In this document: positions 7,722 to 16,098 of the stretch, piece by piece
How positions within the stretch are numbered: position 1 is the stretch's first letter
How the letters are laid out: the number at the start of each line of letters is the position of its first letter
Origin: an uncultured Lentisphaeria bacterium
Lineage (GTDB): Bacteria > Verrucomicrobiota > Lentisphaeria > Victivallales > UBA1829
Length of the DNA stretch: 64,000 nucleotides
Direction of reading: 5' to 3'
NCBI GenBank assembly: GCA_905197955.1
Contig: CAJKAR010000003.1
Coordinates: 1 to 64,000, forward strand
Program-made: the position numbers and the translations under genes
Notes under the pieces: generated by a model
What the model was told of the DNA's origin: nothing
Database searches by the model: none
What the model saw: the letters and a program-made list of their open reading frames with translations, nothing else

Positions 7722-9542
7722 ATGGCAGCAAAAATCACAAAGAAAGCGTCGCCGAAGGCAGCTCCGCAAGTCAGCTGCTGCGCCCATCCGAAAGTTGGAA
7801 TCCGCCCCTGCATCGACGGAAGAAGAAAAGGTATTCGCGAATCCCTCGAAGATCAGACCATGCAGATGGCCAAAGCCGCTGCGGAACTGATCTCCAACAA
7901 TCTCCGTTATACCGATGGATGTCCTGTTGAGTGCGTCATTGCCGACACCACAATCGGTGGAGTCGCCGAAGCCGCCGCATGCGCGGAAAAATTCAAACGC
8001 GAAAACGTCGGAGTCTCGCTGACCGTCTCCCCCTGCTGGTGCTATGGTTCGGAAACTATGGATATGGATCCGCATACCCCGAAAGCCATCTGGGGATTCA
8101 ATGGTACAGAACGTCCCGGAGCGGTCTATCTGGCTGCAGTGCTCGCGGCACATTCTCAGAAAGGACTCCCGGCGTTCGGCATCTACGGTCACGATGTTCA
8201 GGAAAAAGACACCACCGAAATTCCTGAAGACGTCAAAGAAAAAATCATCCGCTTTGTCCGTGCCGGACTCGCCGTAGCACAGATGCGCGGAAAGAGCTAT
8301 CTTTCCATCGGAAGCGTTGCGATGGGAATCGCGGGCTCCATTGTCGATCCCAACTTCTTTGAAGAATACCTCGGCATGCGCTGCGAATCCGTAGACGAAA
8401 CCGAAATCCTCCGCCGCATCGACGAAGGCATCTATGATCCGGAAGAATTCGAACGCGCTCATGCATGGGTCAAGAAGAATCTTGCCAAAAATCAGAGTGC
8501 CGATATCTACAACGGCAAGAAAGGCAAAACCGCCGCTCAGCAGAAGGATATCTGGGAATTCGTCACAAAGATGACGATGATCGGACGCGACCTGATGATC
8601 GGCAATCCTAGACTCGCAGAGCTCGGATTTGTGGAAGAGTCCTGCGGACACAACGCGATCGCCGGCGGCTTCCAGGGACAGCGCCAGTGGACAGACTGGA
8701 AACCGAACGGAGACGTCATGGAAACCCTCCTGAACTCCTCCTTCGACTGGAACGGAATCCGCAAGCCGCTCGTTCTTGCCACCGAAAACGATGCGTGCAA
8801 CGGTGTTGCCATGCTGTTCGGGCACCTGCTCACAAATACGGCATCCGGCTTCTCCGATGTCCGTACCTACTGGAGCCCCGAGGCCCTGAAAAAGATCGCC
8901 GGTAAAAAACTGCCCGGCATCCCCGGACTCATCCATCTCATCAACTCCGGTGCCACGACAATGGACGCCACCGGTCAGCAGTCCGTCAAGGGCAAACCCG
9001 CTATGAAACCCTTCTGGGAAATCACCGAAAAAGAGGCTCAGGCATGCATTAATGCCACCAGATGGGTTCCCGCAAATCTCGGGTACTTCCGCGGAGGCGG
9101 ATTCTCCAGCAACTTCCTGACAAAAGGCGGCATGCCGATCACCCTCTCCCGTCTGAATCTGGTCAAGGGACTCGGTCCGGTGCTCCAGATCGCGGAAGGA
9201 TTCACCGCGGAACTGCCGAAAGATGTCCATGCGAAAATCGACAACCGCACCGATCCGGGCTGGCCTACCACATGGTTCATTCCGAACCTGACCGGAAAAG
9301 GCGCGTTCACCGATGTTTACAGCGTCATGGCAAACTGGGGTGCCAATCACGGGGCATTCTCCTACGGACACATCGGCGCGGATCTCATTACTCTGGCATC
9401 CATGCTCCGGATTCCGGTCAGCATGCACAATGTCGATGAGGACAAGATCTTCCGTCCCTCCACCTGGAATTCCTTCGGAACATTTGACAAGGAAGGCGCG
9501 GATTACAGAGCCTGCTCCGCTCTCGGAGCCCTCTATCGCTAA
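7722..9542 (+). CDS. fucI: L-fucose isomerase
   Basis: Converts L-fucose to L-fuculose (and D-arabinose to D-ribulose) in the cytoplasm, the first step of fucose use. The 606-aa protein aligns by eye along its whole length with E. coli FucI (591 aa): KVGIRPCIDGRRKG, TVSPCWCYGSET, IWGFNGTERPGAVYLAA, GFQGQRQWTD, ATENDACNG near residue 353, and YSVMANWGANHG near 540. Glu/Asp/His residues in the last blocks hold the manganese ion. The first 20 residues are a family-external extension with a Cys-Cys pair. It has its own terminator. No fuculokinase or aldolase lies nearby, so the rest of the pathway must be elsewhere. Confidence 0.96.
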   Translation: MAAKITKKASPKAAPQVSCCAHPKVGIRPCIDGRRKGIRESLEDQTMQMAKAAAELISNNLRYTDGCPVECVIADTTIGGVAEAAACAEKFKRENVGVSLTVSPCWCYGSETMDMDPHTPKAIWGFNGTERPGAVYLAAVLAAHSQKGLPAFGIYGHDVQEKDTTEIPEDVKEKIIRFVRAGLAVAQMRGKSYLSIGSVAMGIAGSIVDPNFFEEYLGMRCESVDETEILRRIDEGIYDPEEFERAHAWVKKNLAKNQSADIYNGKKGKTAAQQKDIWEFVTKMTMIGRDLMIGNPRLAELGFVEESCGHNAIAGGFQGQRQWTDWKPNGDVMETLLNSSFDWNGIRKPLVLATENDACNGVAMLFGHLLTNTASGFSDVRTYWSPEALKKIAGKKLPGIPGLIHLINSGATTMDATGQQSVKGKPAMKPFWEITEKEAQACINATRWVPANLGYFRGGGFSSNFLTKGGMPITLSRLNLVKGLGPVLQIAEGFTAELPKDVHAKIDNRTDPGWPTTWFIPNLTGKGAFTDVYSVMANWGANHGAFSYGHIGADLITLASMLRIPVSMHNVDEDKIFRPSTWNSFGTFDKEGADYRACSALGALYR

Positions 9543-9566
9543 TTCCCTGTTGAAAAACGACAGATT

Positions 9567-9599
9567 GAGCGGCGCACCAAAAGTGCGTCGCTCTTTTTT
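9567..9599 (+). terminator. Intrinsic terminator of fucI
   Basis: The stem GAGCGgCGCAC / GTGCGtCGCTC with a CAAAA-type loop is followed directly by a run of seven T. It lies 24 bases after the fucI stop. Confidence 0.9.
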
Positions 9600-9605
9600 A
9601 AAAAG

Positions 9606-9679
9606 ATGCGAGAGAAGAAAACCGCTTTGAAAAGCGGTTCTTCTCCCCTCGCACTCCTCTCTTTCCCTAAACTTCTGAC
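9606..9679. repeat. Intergenic hairpin repeat, copy 1
   Basis: A 74-bp unit starting ATGCGAGAG and containing the perfect hairpin AACCGCTT-TGAA-AAGCGGTT inside an outer GCGAG/CTCGC stem. It ends CCCTAAACTTCTGAC and is followed by a small CTTTG...CAAAG hairpin. Copy 2 lies 250 bp downstream in the same orientation. Confidence 0.8.
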
Positions 9680-9855
9680 GCCTTTGCACAAATCACAAAG
9701 GCTCCTGCTTTGCAGATATCAGAACAGACGTTGCGGGAAAAATCTTTGTGTCGGAAAAATGCGTGAGCATTTTTCTCGGGTCAAGGACTGTGTCCTTGTC
9801 GCGGTCCAGCGGCGAGACGCTGGTCGTGCATAGCACGAAACGCTTTTTATAAAAA
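9680..9855. other. Hairpin-rich spacer between the two repeat copies
   Basis: No gene. It holds further inverted repeats: GAAAAATGC-GTGA-GCATTTTTC (about 9757-9778), CAAGGAC-TGT-GTCCTTG (about 9782-9799) and CGTGC-ATA-GCACG. The density of stem-loops suggests a REP/BIME-like element or a structured RNA, not coding sequence. Confidence 0.5.
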
Positions 9856-9929
9856 ATGCGAGAGGAGCAAACCGCTTTGAAAAGCGGTTCTTCTCCCCTC
9901 GCGCTCCCCTCTTTCCCTAAACTTTTGAC
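9856..9929. repeat. Intergenic hairpin repeat, copy 2
   Basis: Nearly identical to copy 1 over 74 bp, including the AACCGCTT-TGAA-AAGCGGTT core, the TTCTTCTCCCCTCGC arm and the CCCTAAACTT tail. It is likewise followed by a CTTTGC...GCAAAG hairpin and CTCC. Confidence 0.8.
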
Positions 9930-10012
9930 CGACTTTGCATTACGCAAAGACTCCACCTATGGTCCATTTCTGAAATCTATCTTCTTTTTGAAATAAAATT
10001 CGGTTCCGCCTC

Positions 10013-10041
10013 TTGACTTTTTTCCGGTTTTATTGTATAAT
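10013..10041 (+). promoter_or_regulatory. Sigma-70 promoter of the GntR gene
   Basis: TTGACT, a 17-base spacer and a perfect TATAAT. It lies inside the 5' extension of the GntR frame, which supports the downstream start at 10090. Confidence 0.85.
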
Positions 10042-10047
10042 GTAGTA

Positions 10048-10059
10048 TACCGAACGGTA
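10048..10059. promoter_or_regulatory. Candidate operator at the GntR transcription start
   Basis: The palindrome TACCG-AA-CGGTA sits six bases after the -10 box, over the expected start of transcription, ideal for autorepression by the GntR-type regulator it precedes. Confidence 0.55.
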
Positions 10060-10089
10060 AACCGATTTCTAAAGAGAAACAAGGCTAAA

Positions 10090-11148
10090 ATGATTTCAGC
10101 GAACGGCAAAAAACACGACAGTGCCCGGATGCGGGTGCGGCAGTATGTCATGGATCTGATCTTCCGGGAAACAGGCAAGGCAGTACGTCTTCCGTCGAAT
10201 GAGGACCTGGCAAGAGAAATCGGCATTGCCCGCAGCACCGTACAGCTGGGAGTAAAATCCCTGATTCAGGAAGGATATCTGGAAACCAAGCTTGGAATCG
10301 GAACTTTCACGGTTCCACAGATTACGTTGTCCTCCACGAAAACCCCTCTCATTGCTCTGCTGGATGGAGATGGAAAGATCTTTTATCAGCAATATTACAG
10401 TTATGCCCTGCGTTCTCACATTGGCATGGAACTGTGCTGTCGTTCCATGGCCGTTCAGGAGATCCGGCTCTACTCCGAACGAGAAAACGATCTTTTTGAA
10501 GAATTAAGGAGTATCCGCTGTGATGCATTTGTCTGCCTCTCTCCGCCGAAATCATACTATGAAATTCTGCGCAAACTTTCTTCATTCCGGCCGCTGGTGG
10601 TGGTTGACAAAACAATTCCAGGAATCACTTGTGTAGAAATTGACCGCTATGAAAAAGGACGTTTTCTCGGAAAGCTTCTTCTTCAGGAAAAACGGACTCT
10701 TCCCCTTTTCTCTCAGGGGGAACGATATTTCAAAACCAATTTTCAAGGCTGCAAGGATGTCTTTGCCGATGCCGGAATCAAACTGTCTGATTCCCTCTTT
10801 TTCCCAAATAACCAGAATGCATCCAAAAAAGTGGAAGCCGCTCTGCAAAAAGGTTACCGGCCCAATGCAGCCGTTCTCTCCCTCGAAACAACCGATGAAA
10901 TCACCGCACTTCTCCGAAAATACCGGATTGATCTGAATCACGACTGCCGCCTGTATACCTTTATGTACATTCCGCCATCCATTTCCGAACCCGTAATACA
11001 GATCGAATTTCCTTTCAGAGAATACGGAATTCAGGTTGCGAAAACTGTGAAACGAATGCTGGCAAACCCCGGCTCATCCCCGGCAGAAATCGTTTTCAAT
11101 AGTAATTATCAATATAAACTGAAACAAAACAAGGAGGAACAGTTATGA
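10090..11148 (+). CDS. GntR-family regulator with LacI-type sugar-sensing domain
   Basis: A DNA-binding regulator of 352 aa. Residues about 10-75 form a GntR winged helix (YVMDLIF...RLPSNEDLAREIGIARSTVQLGVKSLIQEGYLE), and the rest resembles a periplasmic-binding-protein/LacI effector domain (PLIALLDGDG, FVCLSPP, PLVVVDKTIPGITCVEID). The ATG at 10090 is downstream of a consensus promoter, so the frame's earlier start is not used. Its last four bases overlap the pseudopilin start (ATGA), so regulator, pseudopilin and the large hydrolase are one transcription unit. The likely effector is a sugar released by the hydrolase; this is inference. Confidence 0.88.
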   Translation: MISANGKKHDSARMRVRQYVMDLIFRETGKAVRLPSNEDLAREIGIARSTVQLGVKSLIQEGYLETKLGIGTFTVPQITLSSTKTPLIALLDGDGKIFYQQYYSYALRSHIGMELCCRSMAVQEIRLYSERENDLFEELRSIRCDAFVCLSPPKSYYEILRKLSSFRPLVVVDKTIPGITCVEIDRYEKGRFLGKLLLQEKRTLPLFSQGERYFKTNFQGCKDVFADAGIKLSDSLFFPNNQNASKKVEAALQKGYRPNAAVLSLETTDEITALLRKYRIDLNHDCRLYTFMYIPPSISEPVIQIEFPFREYGIQVAKTVKRMLANPGSSPAEIVFNSNYQYKLKQNKEEQL

Positions 11149-11912
11149 ACCGCCATCGCCCATGGATACAGAAACATAAGTCAGATGGGAAATATTTTAC
11201 ACTGATAGAACTTTTAGTCGTAATTGCAATTATTGCGATTCTAGTGGCACTTCTTCTTCCGGCTCTGAACAAGGCAAGAGACAGCGCCCAGGCGATCACC
11301 TGTACAAACAACTTGAAACAGATCGGAATCGCCACACAAAGCTACGCAACAGACTATAACTTTTATACTCCTTCCACTGGGGGATGGAACGCTTCGCTCG
11401 GGATGGATCAGAACTTCCTGATGCAGCTGTTTCCGTACATCAAAGGAAGACCGATTAAACTGGCATCGATCGAAAAGGATGTTCCGAAAGTCTTTCACTG
11501 TCCGTCAGGCGATCCGTCGCATTACCGGACGATTACATCCAGCACGGTTCGAACCAATTATGCCTGGAATCAGCTGCTCGGAGTACCTTCCGGCAGTTTT
11601 GTCGGAGGCTTTCTGACAGTCACGTCCCGTCTGCTCACCCGCTGCCGCCAGCCCTCCGTGACGGTCATGGCAATCGACTACGATTACAAAAATGCCGTCA
11701 CACCCGGATTCGGCAATTTCGTCTACTTCTGGAGCAGCGCCAATGCGAACACCTACTCCCCGAACCGTCATAACGGACGGGACAACAATCTCGCCGCAGA
11801 TGGCCATGTCTTCGCAGTCAATCCCCGGAATCTGGTCCCGATCAAGTTTGCGAACTACTACGCTTTCGCCAACAAATGTGCTGACAACACCTTTCCGCTC
11901 TGGCCGCAATAA
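11145..11912 (+). CDS. Type II secretion-like pseudopilin (module 1, DUF1559-like)
   Basis: A 255-aa pseudopilin. After a short basic leader (MNRHRPWIQKHKSDGKY) comes the prepilin N-methylation segment FTLIELLVVIAIIAIL with the conserved Glu five residues after the Phe, then the LLPALNKAR helix, CTNNLKQIG and a globular domain ending in a DUF1559-style NPRNLVPI region. A prepilin peptidase would cut before Phe18. It overlaps the GntR stop by four bases with AAGGAGG ahead of its ATG and is followed after 20 bases by the large hydrolase. An accessory role in exporting or displaying that hydrolase is inferred from this repeated gene order. Confidence 0.9.
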   Translation: MNRHRPWIQKHKSDGKYFTLIELLVVIAIIAILVALLLPALNKARDSAQAITCTNNLKQIGIATQSYATDYNFYTPSTGGWNASLGMDQNFLMQLFPYIKGRPIKLASIEKDVPKVFHCPSGDPSHYRTITSSTVRTNYAWNQLLGVPSGSFVGGFLTVTSRLLTRCRQPSVTVMAIDYDYKNAVTPGFGNFVYFWSSANANTYSPNRHNGRDNNLAADGHVFAVNPRNLVPIKFANYYAFANKCADNTFPLWPQ

Positions 11913-11932
11913 ATTGAACGGAGCTCCTGGCA

Positions 11933-14900
11933 ATGAAAACATATTCTATTTTCTTTTTCCTGAGTTTCCTTGGTTCGCTTTCTCTGTTTGGCGCATCGGA
12001 ATGGAAATTTCCGTTCCGGAACGCGGAGGAGCTGCGGTCCTGGACCTCACATAAAAATGCATCCGTAAGCGATGGCGGACTGCAGATTTCGCAGACATCC
12101 CCCCTGAACGGAATGCAGGGAATCTCCAAATCTTTTCCCGCAGACAAACTGAAGGGAAAACTGCTCCGCATCCGGGGGGAAAGACGCGGCAAAGATCTTC
12201 CACCTCCCCTCCGGAATTATCTGGGACCGAAACTGATGTTTCTCATCCACTGCAAAGGCGGACAAATTCTTTATCCGGGACTCCCGGGAAAATTCGGAAC
12301 CTATGACTGGGAACCGTTTGATTTTCTCTGCATGATTCCGGAAAACGCGGAAAAAATCCAGCTGTTTCTCGGTTTACAGAACGGAAGCGGAACATTCGGA
12401 CTCCGTAATCTGGATATTTCCGTTGCGGGAACACCGCTGAATCTGACGCAATCCGCCAACATGGGCTACGTGGATGAGATTGCCGGAGACGGAAAAGGCG
12501 GATGGTCGGATCAGGGTCCGGAAAATGACGGACGGTTTTTCCGCTGGCCTTATCTGATGGAAAAGAAATTCGCCGGCATCCCCTTTGCTCCCGCAGTCAA
12601 GGACAGATGCATTCTCACCATGCACTCCAGACATTTTCCTGCCGGACCGAAACAAGTGAATCTCCCGCTGGCAAAACCGGAAAAGGCTGATTTTCTTTAT
12701 CTGATGCATACACTCTGCTGGGGTATGTCGAAACCGGAAACGGTCGGTTCGGTCACGGTCTTCTATACAAACGGACAATCGGAAACGCTGACAGTCCGTT
12801 CCAAAATAGATGTGGATGACTGGTGGCGGGGAACACCGCTCGAAAATGGAGCTGTCGGAGTCCGTGCCAGAAGCGGAAGCGGGGACTGGCGCTCCCTTTT
12901 CGTTTCGAAATTCAAACTGAACGGCAATGCGCCGGTGAAATCGATCCGTTTCAACGCGGGCAATCCGGAGATGCTCTGGCTCGTCTGCGCGGCGACACTC
13001 TCGGAAACGGAATACATCCTTCCCCGCCCGAAACCGAAAATCAAAACAACCATCCGCGCCGGACGGGAATGGCTTCCTGTTGCACGCGAAGAACACAATC
13101 GTCGAATCAAGGGTTCCGCGCTGGATCTCTCCGCGTTCGCCGAACCGGGTCCTGCCGGAAAGTTCGGGCGCGTCATCGTCCGCAAGGATGGACATCTTGC
13201 CTTTGAAAAGAGCCCTGATCAAATCCAACGCTTCCTCTCCGCCTGCGTATCCTTCAAGTTGAAAAGCCGCTATGAAGTCGATCCGCTTGCAGACGAGCTC
13301 GTGAAAAATGGCTACAATCTGATCCGGATTCATATTCCGGAATACACACTCATGTTCGGTTCCAGCCAGAAACTTCAGTTCAACGCCCATTATCTGGATC
13401 TGTTCGACTATCTGGTCTCAGCGCTGAAAAAACGCGGCATCTACATGATGTGCGATATGGCCGGTGCACAGGATCACGGCTGGACCCCGTTCAAAATCAA
13501 TCACTGGGGTACCCAGCAGCCCGATCCTTCAAAACGACGGGCTCGGCTGGCGATTCACTTTGATCCGCAATTCCGGGTTGACTGGCGAAAGGGAGTCGAA
13601 CAGATGCTCTGCCGTGTCAATCCCTACACAAAAACGCGACTGATCGACGATCCGGTTCTGATCATGGTCCTGGGATTCAACGAGCAGGAATTTGAGTTCA
13701 GCCGTACCTATTTCGACCGGGAATATACGGCCCCGTTCTATCGGAAGTTCCTTCAGAAAAAATACGGAACCATCCGAGCCTACAACCGGAAATGGAAAAC
13801 CAGTTATGCCTCCTTCGATGCAATCCCCGGATTTCAGAAACGCGAAGGAGCCAACTCCGATGTCAGCGAATTTCTCTACGAGACCGAACGCAATACCGCA
13901 GAATGGTATCGGCAGCAGCTTCGGGAGCTCGGTTACAAAGGACTGGTCACAGCTTACAACGTCTTCAAGACGCATCACTTCAACCGGATCCGCCGGGAAA
14001 CCTGCGATTATGTCGCCATGAACAGTTATCACGCGCATCCGAGCAACTGGATTCAGAAAAATTCGGTCATTTCCCAGGAGAGCGCGATCGGCAAATCCGC
14101 CAATCTGTTCCGGGATATCATCGCAGCGCGTCTGCACGGCAAGCCGCATGTTGTAACGGAATATCAGTGTGTCTACTGGAATCAGTACCGGTATGAACAG
14201 CCGTTTGTCTTCGGTGCCTATGCCGCGTTTCAGGGACTGGATGCGATCTCCATGTACGGGGATCCGGTTTCGATACAGCCGGAACTGTTCAGTAACTCGC
14301 GTATCCGTTCCTTCGCGGGGTATACCGATCCGATTGCAGTGGCGTCGGAGTTCCTGACCTTCTTCCTCTACCGCCGCGGGGATGTGAAAACAGTTCCCGA
14401 CAACGTCCGGATCCGGATTCAGAAAGATCTCAAAGGAATGCGGAATCCGAACATCACGCTCTCCAAGACCCAGAGTTCGCTGGCTCTGATGACCGGATTT
14501 TCCCTGGATTTCGAAGAGGAAAACGATCCGGATGCGCTTCTGATCTCCGTCAAGGGCGGAGCCGGAACCGCCGGGACGGATGCTTATTCGCAGTCCATTG
14601 ATGAATCCGCCAATCTTGTTCCGTACCTGAAACTCATGAAGCAGAAGGGCTTCCTGCCGAAAGAGAACCGAAGCAACGGACTCAATCTTTTCGAAAGCTC
14701 CACCGGAGAGCTGTTCCTGGATACGGACAAACGTTTTATGGCGGTCAACACGCCGCGTCTGCAAGGGATCAGCGCCGAGGCCGGAACCAAATACAAGTTC
14801 CCCGATTTTGAGATTGGGTCCATGAGTGTCCGCGGAACCCTTGCGCTGGTCTCCATTGACAAGTACGAACCGATCCGCAGTGCAAAACGCCTTGTTCTGG

Positions 14901-15181
14901 TCTTCGCTCCCAACGCCCTGAGCAGCAACATGGAATTTGCCGAAGCAGAAATGCTGAAACTGCTGAATCCCGGAGGGGGACCGGCTCTGCTGCAAGCCGG
15001 AAAATTCCAGATCCGTCTACGGAACCGGAACGCCTCCCGCCTGAAGCTCTATCCGCTGGATCTTGCAGGCAACCGGCTGAAACAGCTTGCTCCGACAAAA
15101 ACGGACGGGGATCACGCGCTCTTCTCCGTTGACACGGCACGCGATGGAGCCGCTGTCTTCTTCGAACTAACCACAGAATAG
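11933..15181 (+). CDS. Large secreted glycoside hydrolase, clan GH-A-like (paralog 1)
   Basis: An exported 1082-aa protein with a Sec signal peptide (MKTYSIFFFLSFLGSLSLFG). Residues 20-170 are a beta-sandwich carbohydrate-binding-like domain; 170-380 holds an NPCBM-like region with GWSDQGPENDGRFF. A (beta/alpha)8-like catalytic part spans about 400-800, with candidate acid/base E584 (GFNEQEF) and nucleophile E743 (VVTEYQ), as in GH5/GH42-type enzymes; a beta-rich tail follows. The substrate is unknown. A same-length paralog starts at 29279, also directly after a pseudopilin. The gene ends two bases before the convergent AraC gene. Confidence 0.82.
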   Translation: MKTYSIFFFLSFLGSLSLFGASEWKFPFRNAEELRSWTSHKNASVSDGGLQISQTSPLNGMQGISKSFPADKLKGKLLRIRGERRGKDLPPPLRNYLGPKLMFLIHCKGGQILYPGLPGKFGTYDWEPFDFLCMIPENAEKIQLFLGLQNGSGTFGLRNLDISVAGTPLNLTQSANMGYVDEIAGDGKGGWSDQGPENDGRFFRWPYLMEKKFAGIPFAPAVKDRCILTMHSRHFPAGPKQVNLPLAKPEKADFLYLMHTLCWGMSKPETVGSVTVFYTNGQSETLTVRSKIDVDDWWRGTPLENGAVGVRARSGSGDWRSLFVSKFKLNGNAPVKSIRFNAGNPEMLWLVCAATLSETEYILPRPKPKIKTTIRAGREWLPVAREEHNRRIKGSALDLSAFAEPGPAGKFGRVIVRKDGHLAFEKSPDQIQRFLSACVSFKLKSRYEVDPLADELVKNGYNLIRIHIPEYTLMFGSSQKLQFNAHYLDLFDYLVSALKKRGIYMMCDMAGAQDHGWTPFKINHWGTQQPDPSKRRARLAIHFDPQFRVDWRKGVEQMLCRVNPYTKTRLIDDPVLIMVLGFNEQEFEFSRTYFDREYTAPFYRKFLQKKYGTIRAYNRKWKTSYASFDAIPGFQKREGANSDVSEFLYETERNTAEWYRQQLRELGYKGLVTAYNVFKTHHFNRIRRETCDYVAMNSYHAHPSNWIQKNSVISQESAIGKSANLFRDIIAARLHGKPHVVTEYQCVYWNQYRYEQPFVFGAYAAFQGLDAISMYGDPVSIQPELFSNSRIRSFAGYTDPIAVASEFLTFFLYRRGDVKTVPDNVRIRIQKDLKGMRNPNITLSKTQSSLALMTGFSLDFEEENDPDALLISVKGGAGTAGTDAYSQSIDESANLVPYLKLMKQKGFLPKENRSNGLNLFESSTGELFLDTDKRFMAVNTPRLQGISAEAGTKYKFPDFEIGSMSVRGTLALVSIDKYEPIRSAKRLVLVFAPNALSSNMEFAEAEMLKLLNPGGGPALLQAGKFQIRLRNRNASRLKLYPLDLAGNRLKQLAPTKTDGDHALFSVDTARDGAAVFFELTTE

Positions 15182-15182
15182 T

Positions 15183-15965
15183 TCACACTTTCAGAACTCG
15201 TGCCCGGTCGGCATACTTCTCCGGGTTCTTCCTGTAAACGCCGGGAGGAACCCCGTGATACAGACGGAAGCGGCGGCTGAAATAATTTGCATCGGGATAT
15301 CCCGTCAGCTCGCCGACTTCCGCGACACTGTAATAGAGATTCAAAAGCAGACGCCGGGCATGTCTCATGCGCAGCGAGGTCAGATACTCTTCCGCCCCTG
15401 CGCCGATCTCCTGACGGAACAGCGCATTCAAATGGCTCTGACTGATCCCCGCCCTTGCCGCCAGATCCGAAATGGAAAAGAGTTCCGCATAGTGTTCCTC
15501 CACATAATCCAGCGCACGGAGCAGTGCGGGATGGCGCCGGAATCGAACCTCTCCGGCAGCCTCGATCGCATTGAGCCGCCTCCAGATCAGCGTCAGAAGC
15601 AGCGATGCATCGTCCGGGGCATAACTGCTGTTCAGTTCATAGAGATTCCGGAACCACTGACCAAGCAGAGGATCACCGGAAGCATCTATTGTCCTCAGCG
15701 AGACATCCAGTTCGCCGCCGGAAATCTCCATCACCGAATAATAGGTTTCGCAGTCCTCCGTCAGATTCTTCTGGACATGCACGAGTTCCGGCGGTGTCAC
15801 ATACACCGTTCCGGATTTCGCCCGCAGAGCAATCCCCTCTCCGAATATCGTCACACACTCGCCCCGTGAAACATAGACCAGCTCCGCTCCCCGATGCGAG
15901 TGCAAAGGGACCGGAGCGTTTTTCTCATAATGTCCAGCATAAGAAAATAATACAGGAAGTTTCAC
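15183..15965 (-). CDS. AraC-family regulator with cupin sensor
   Basis: A 260-aa transcription factor. The N-terminal 100 residues look like a cupin sugar-sensing domain (PLHSHRGAELVYVSRGE, VYVTPPELVHVQ); residues about 150-250 are the double helix-turn-helix (ISDLAARAGISQSHLNALFRQEIG, VAEVGELTGYPDANYFSRRFRLYHG). It is divergent from the nucleoside hydrolase gene across an AT-rich promoter region and convergent with the large hydrolase, so it may control either. Confidence 0.92.
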   Translation of the reverse strand: MKLPVLFSYAGHYEKNAPVPLHSHRGAELVYVSRGECVTIFGEGIALRAKSGTVYVTPPELVHVQKNLTEDCETYYSVMEISGGELDVSLRTIDASGDPLLGQWFRNLYELNSSYAPDDASLLLTLIWRRLNAIEAAGEVRFRRHPALLRALDYVEEHYAELFSISDLAARAGISQSHLNALFRQEIGAGAEEYLTSLRMRHARRLLLNLYYSVAEVGELTGYPDANYFSRRFRLYHGVPPGVYRKNPEKYADRARVLKV

Positions 15966-16033
15966 GCTTAATCATACTCCTCAAATCATCATTTTATGCT
16001 ATTATAACATAATATTGTACAGATGTCAAGGGG

Positions 16034-16062
16034 TTGCTTTTTCACTCGGGATATCGTATAAT
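16034..16062 (+). promoter_or_regulatory. Promoter of the nucleoside hydrolase gene
   Basis: TTGCTT, 17 bases, TATAAT. It lies within the longest possible reading frame and therefore argues for the start at 16099. Confidence 0.75.
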
Positions 16063-16098
16063 GTAAGAAAATTCAAGACAAAAAAAGGAAATTTCAAG

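Noticed and set aside
7659..9689. 676-codon open frame antisense to fucI
   Set aside because: Its sequence is arginine/glycine-rich with no ribosome site; fucI on the plus strand matches a known enzyme over its whole length.
9600..9955. CRISPR array
   Set aside because: The two repeats are 250 bp apart, imperfect and hairpin-bearing, with no regular spacers and no Cas genes.
13529..14995. 488-codon frame antisense to the module 1 hydrolase
   Set aside because: Overlaps the whole catalytic part of the real gene and shows no family motif.
7722..15181. Fucose-utilisation operon joining fucI to module 1
   Set aside because: A strong terminator, hairpin repeats and a separate consensus promoter lie between fucI and the GntR gene, so there is no common operon; a functional link is only speculation.
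16015..16098. 28-residue N-terminal extension of the nucleoside hydrolase
   Set aside because: It covers the -35/-10 promoter and lacks a ribosome site; the family N-terminus begins at 16099.
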